From: SIG710 sp045595425
GTDB lineage: Bacteria; Bacillota; Clostridia; Oscillospirales; CAG-272
Assembly (NCBI GenBank): GCA_045595425.1
Contig: JAZOAL010000144.1
Coordinates: forward strand, 1 to 5,950
Direction of reading: 5' to 3'
Length of the DNA: 5,950 nt
The first letter of the stretch is position 1, and each line of letters begins with the position of its first letter. The position numbers and the translations under genes were made by a program. Under the pieces are notes generated by a model. It had not been told where the DNA came from. It saw only the letters and a list, made by a program, of their open reading frames with translations, and searched no databases. Positions 5,340 through 5,950 of the stretch are shown here, in pieces.

Positions 5340-5950
5340 ATGAATTCAAATGTTCGTCCCGAAACAATGGAAAGGATCACATCAAAAGCTCTGGCAGATG
5401 CCTTCATCGAAGAACAGATTGCCGCCGTGCGCGCACAGGTTGGCGACAAAAAGGTACTCCTTGCTCTTTCAGGCGGCGTTGACTCCTCTGTTGTTGCCGC
5501 TCTGCTCATCAAGGCTATAGGCAAACAGCTCGTCTGCGTTCATGTTAACCACGGCCTTATGCGCAAGGATGAATCCGAAAATGTTATAAAGATATTCGGA
5601 GAAGAGCTTGATGCAAATCTTATCTATGTTGACGCAACAGATCGTTTTCTTGATCTTCTTGCGGGTGTAAGCGACCCCGAAAAAAAGAGAAAGATAATCG
5701 GCGCAGAATTTATAAATGTCTTTGCTGACGAGGCAAGAAAGCTCGAAGGCGTTGAATATCTCGCTCAGGGTACTATCTATCCCGATATTCTCGAAAGCAT
5801 CAAGGCGGCAGAGGGTAAAAAGGCGGTAAAATCCCATCATAATGTGGGTGGTCTTCCCGATGATCTTAAGTTCAGCCTTGTTGAGCCTATAAAGCTTCTC
5901 TTTAAAGATGAGGTTCGCGTTGTTGGCGAAGCTCTGGGACTTCCTCATGC
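5340..5950 (+). CDS. guaA: GMP synthase, ATP-pyrophosphatase subunit, cut by window end
   Basis: The product should convert XMP to GMP by adenylating XMP and adding ammonia, following directly from the guaB product. The 203 visible residues begin with a short lead-in and reach the N-type ATP-pyrophosphatase P-loop SGGVDSS at 44-50. Next come HVNHGLMRK, then QGTIYPDILES and KSHHNVGGLPDDLKFSLVEP, all typical of GMP synthase. The frame has no stop before the window edge, so the C-terminal dimerisation domain is not seen. The usual bacterial enzyme carries a class I glutamine amidotransferase domain of about 190 residues before this point. Here there is none, and the 26-bp gap after guaB leaves no room for it. 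The start is well supported by AAGGAG at 5325-5330. Two-subunit GMP synthases of this layout are known in archaea; a separate amidotransferase subunit probably exists downstream or elsewhere, which is inference. Confidence 0.93.
   Translation, partial: MNSNVRPETMERITSKALADAFIEEQIAAVRAQVGDKKVLLALSGGVDSSVVAALLIKAIGKQLVCVHVNHGLMRKDESENVIKIFGEELDANLIYVDATDRFLDLLAGVSDPEKKRKIIGAEFINVFADEARKLEGVEYLAQGTIYPDILESIKAAEGKKAVKSHHNVGGLPDDLKFSLVEPIKLLFKDEVRVVGEALGLPH

Noticed and set aside
5469..5948. 159-codon minus-strand frame opposite guaA
   Set aside because: It overlaps the conserved ATP-pyrophosphatase coding sequence and has no motif or convincing start signal.

Overview
The window looks like chromosomal DNA from an anaerobic Firmicute of the class Clostridia, probably a Ruminococcus/Oscillospiraceae-type gut or rumen bacterium. 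The reasons are moderate, AT-leaning base composition, strong AGGAGG-type ribosome binding sites, a lipoprotein glycoside hydrolase of family 26, and GC-rich hairpin repeats in the intergenic spaces of a kind I recall from that group. The taxonomic call is inference from content only. No tRNA, rRNA, CRISPR array or transposase gene was seen.

Layout, left to right, all genes on the + strand. Positions 1-333 are non-coding and hold a decayed hairpin-rich repeat element (about 45-196) and a bulged inverted repeat (221-287) with a TATAAT in its left arm. Positions 334-1062 encode a compact RluA-family pseudouridine synthase. Positions 1063-1250 hold a good extended -10 promoter (1101-1129) and a leader of about 115 nt with a hairpin. 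Positions 1251-3272 encode a secreted GH26 beta-mannanase-type lipoprotein with two tandem accessory domains before the catalytic domain. Positions 3273-3807 are non-coding: a 189-bp element bounded by perfect 19-bp inverted repeats and full of hairpins (3348-3536), then an AT-rich stretch with an 11-bp inverted repeat just upstream of a sigma-A-type promoter (3746-3774). Positions 3808-5313 encode IMP dehydrogenase (guaB), and 5340 to the window end encodes GMP synthase (guaA, cut by the edge).

The last two genes form a guanine-nucleotide operon (IMP to XMP to GMP) with a 26-bp gap. Both have notable forms. The IMP dehydrogenase has its catalytic residues at the same residue numbers as the well-studied enzyme of the protozoan Tritrichomonas foetus, and long stretches look the same from memory. 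The GMP synthase begins directly at the ATP-pyrophosphatase domain and lacks the usual N-terminal glutamine amidotransferase domain, so it should need a separate amidotransferase subunit or free ammonia.

The GH26 gene has its own promoter and is functionally unrelated to its neighbours; it points to mannan use. No clearly new biological system is visible. The most interesting items are the trichomonad-type IMPDH, the amidotransferase-less GMP synthase, and two otherwise different intergenic elements that end in the same 13 bp.
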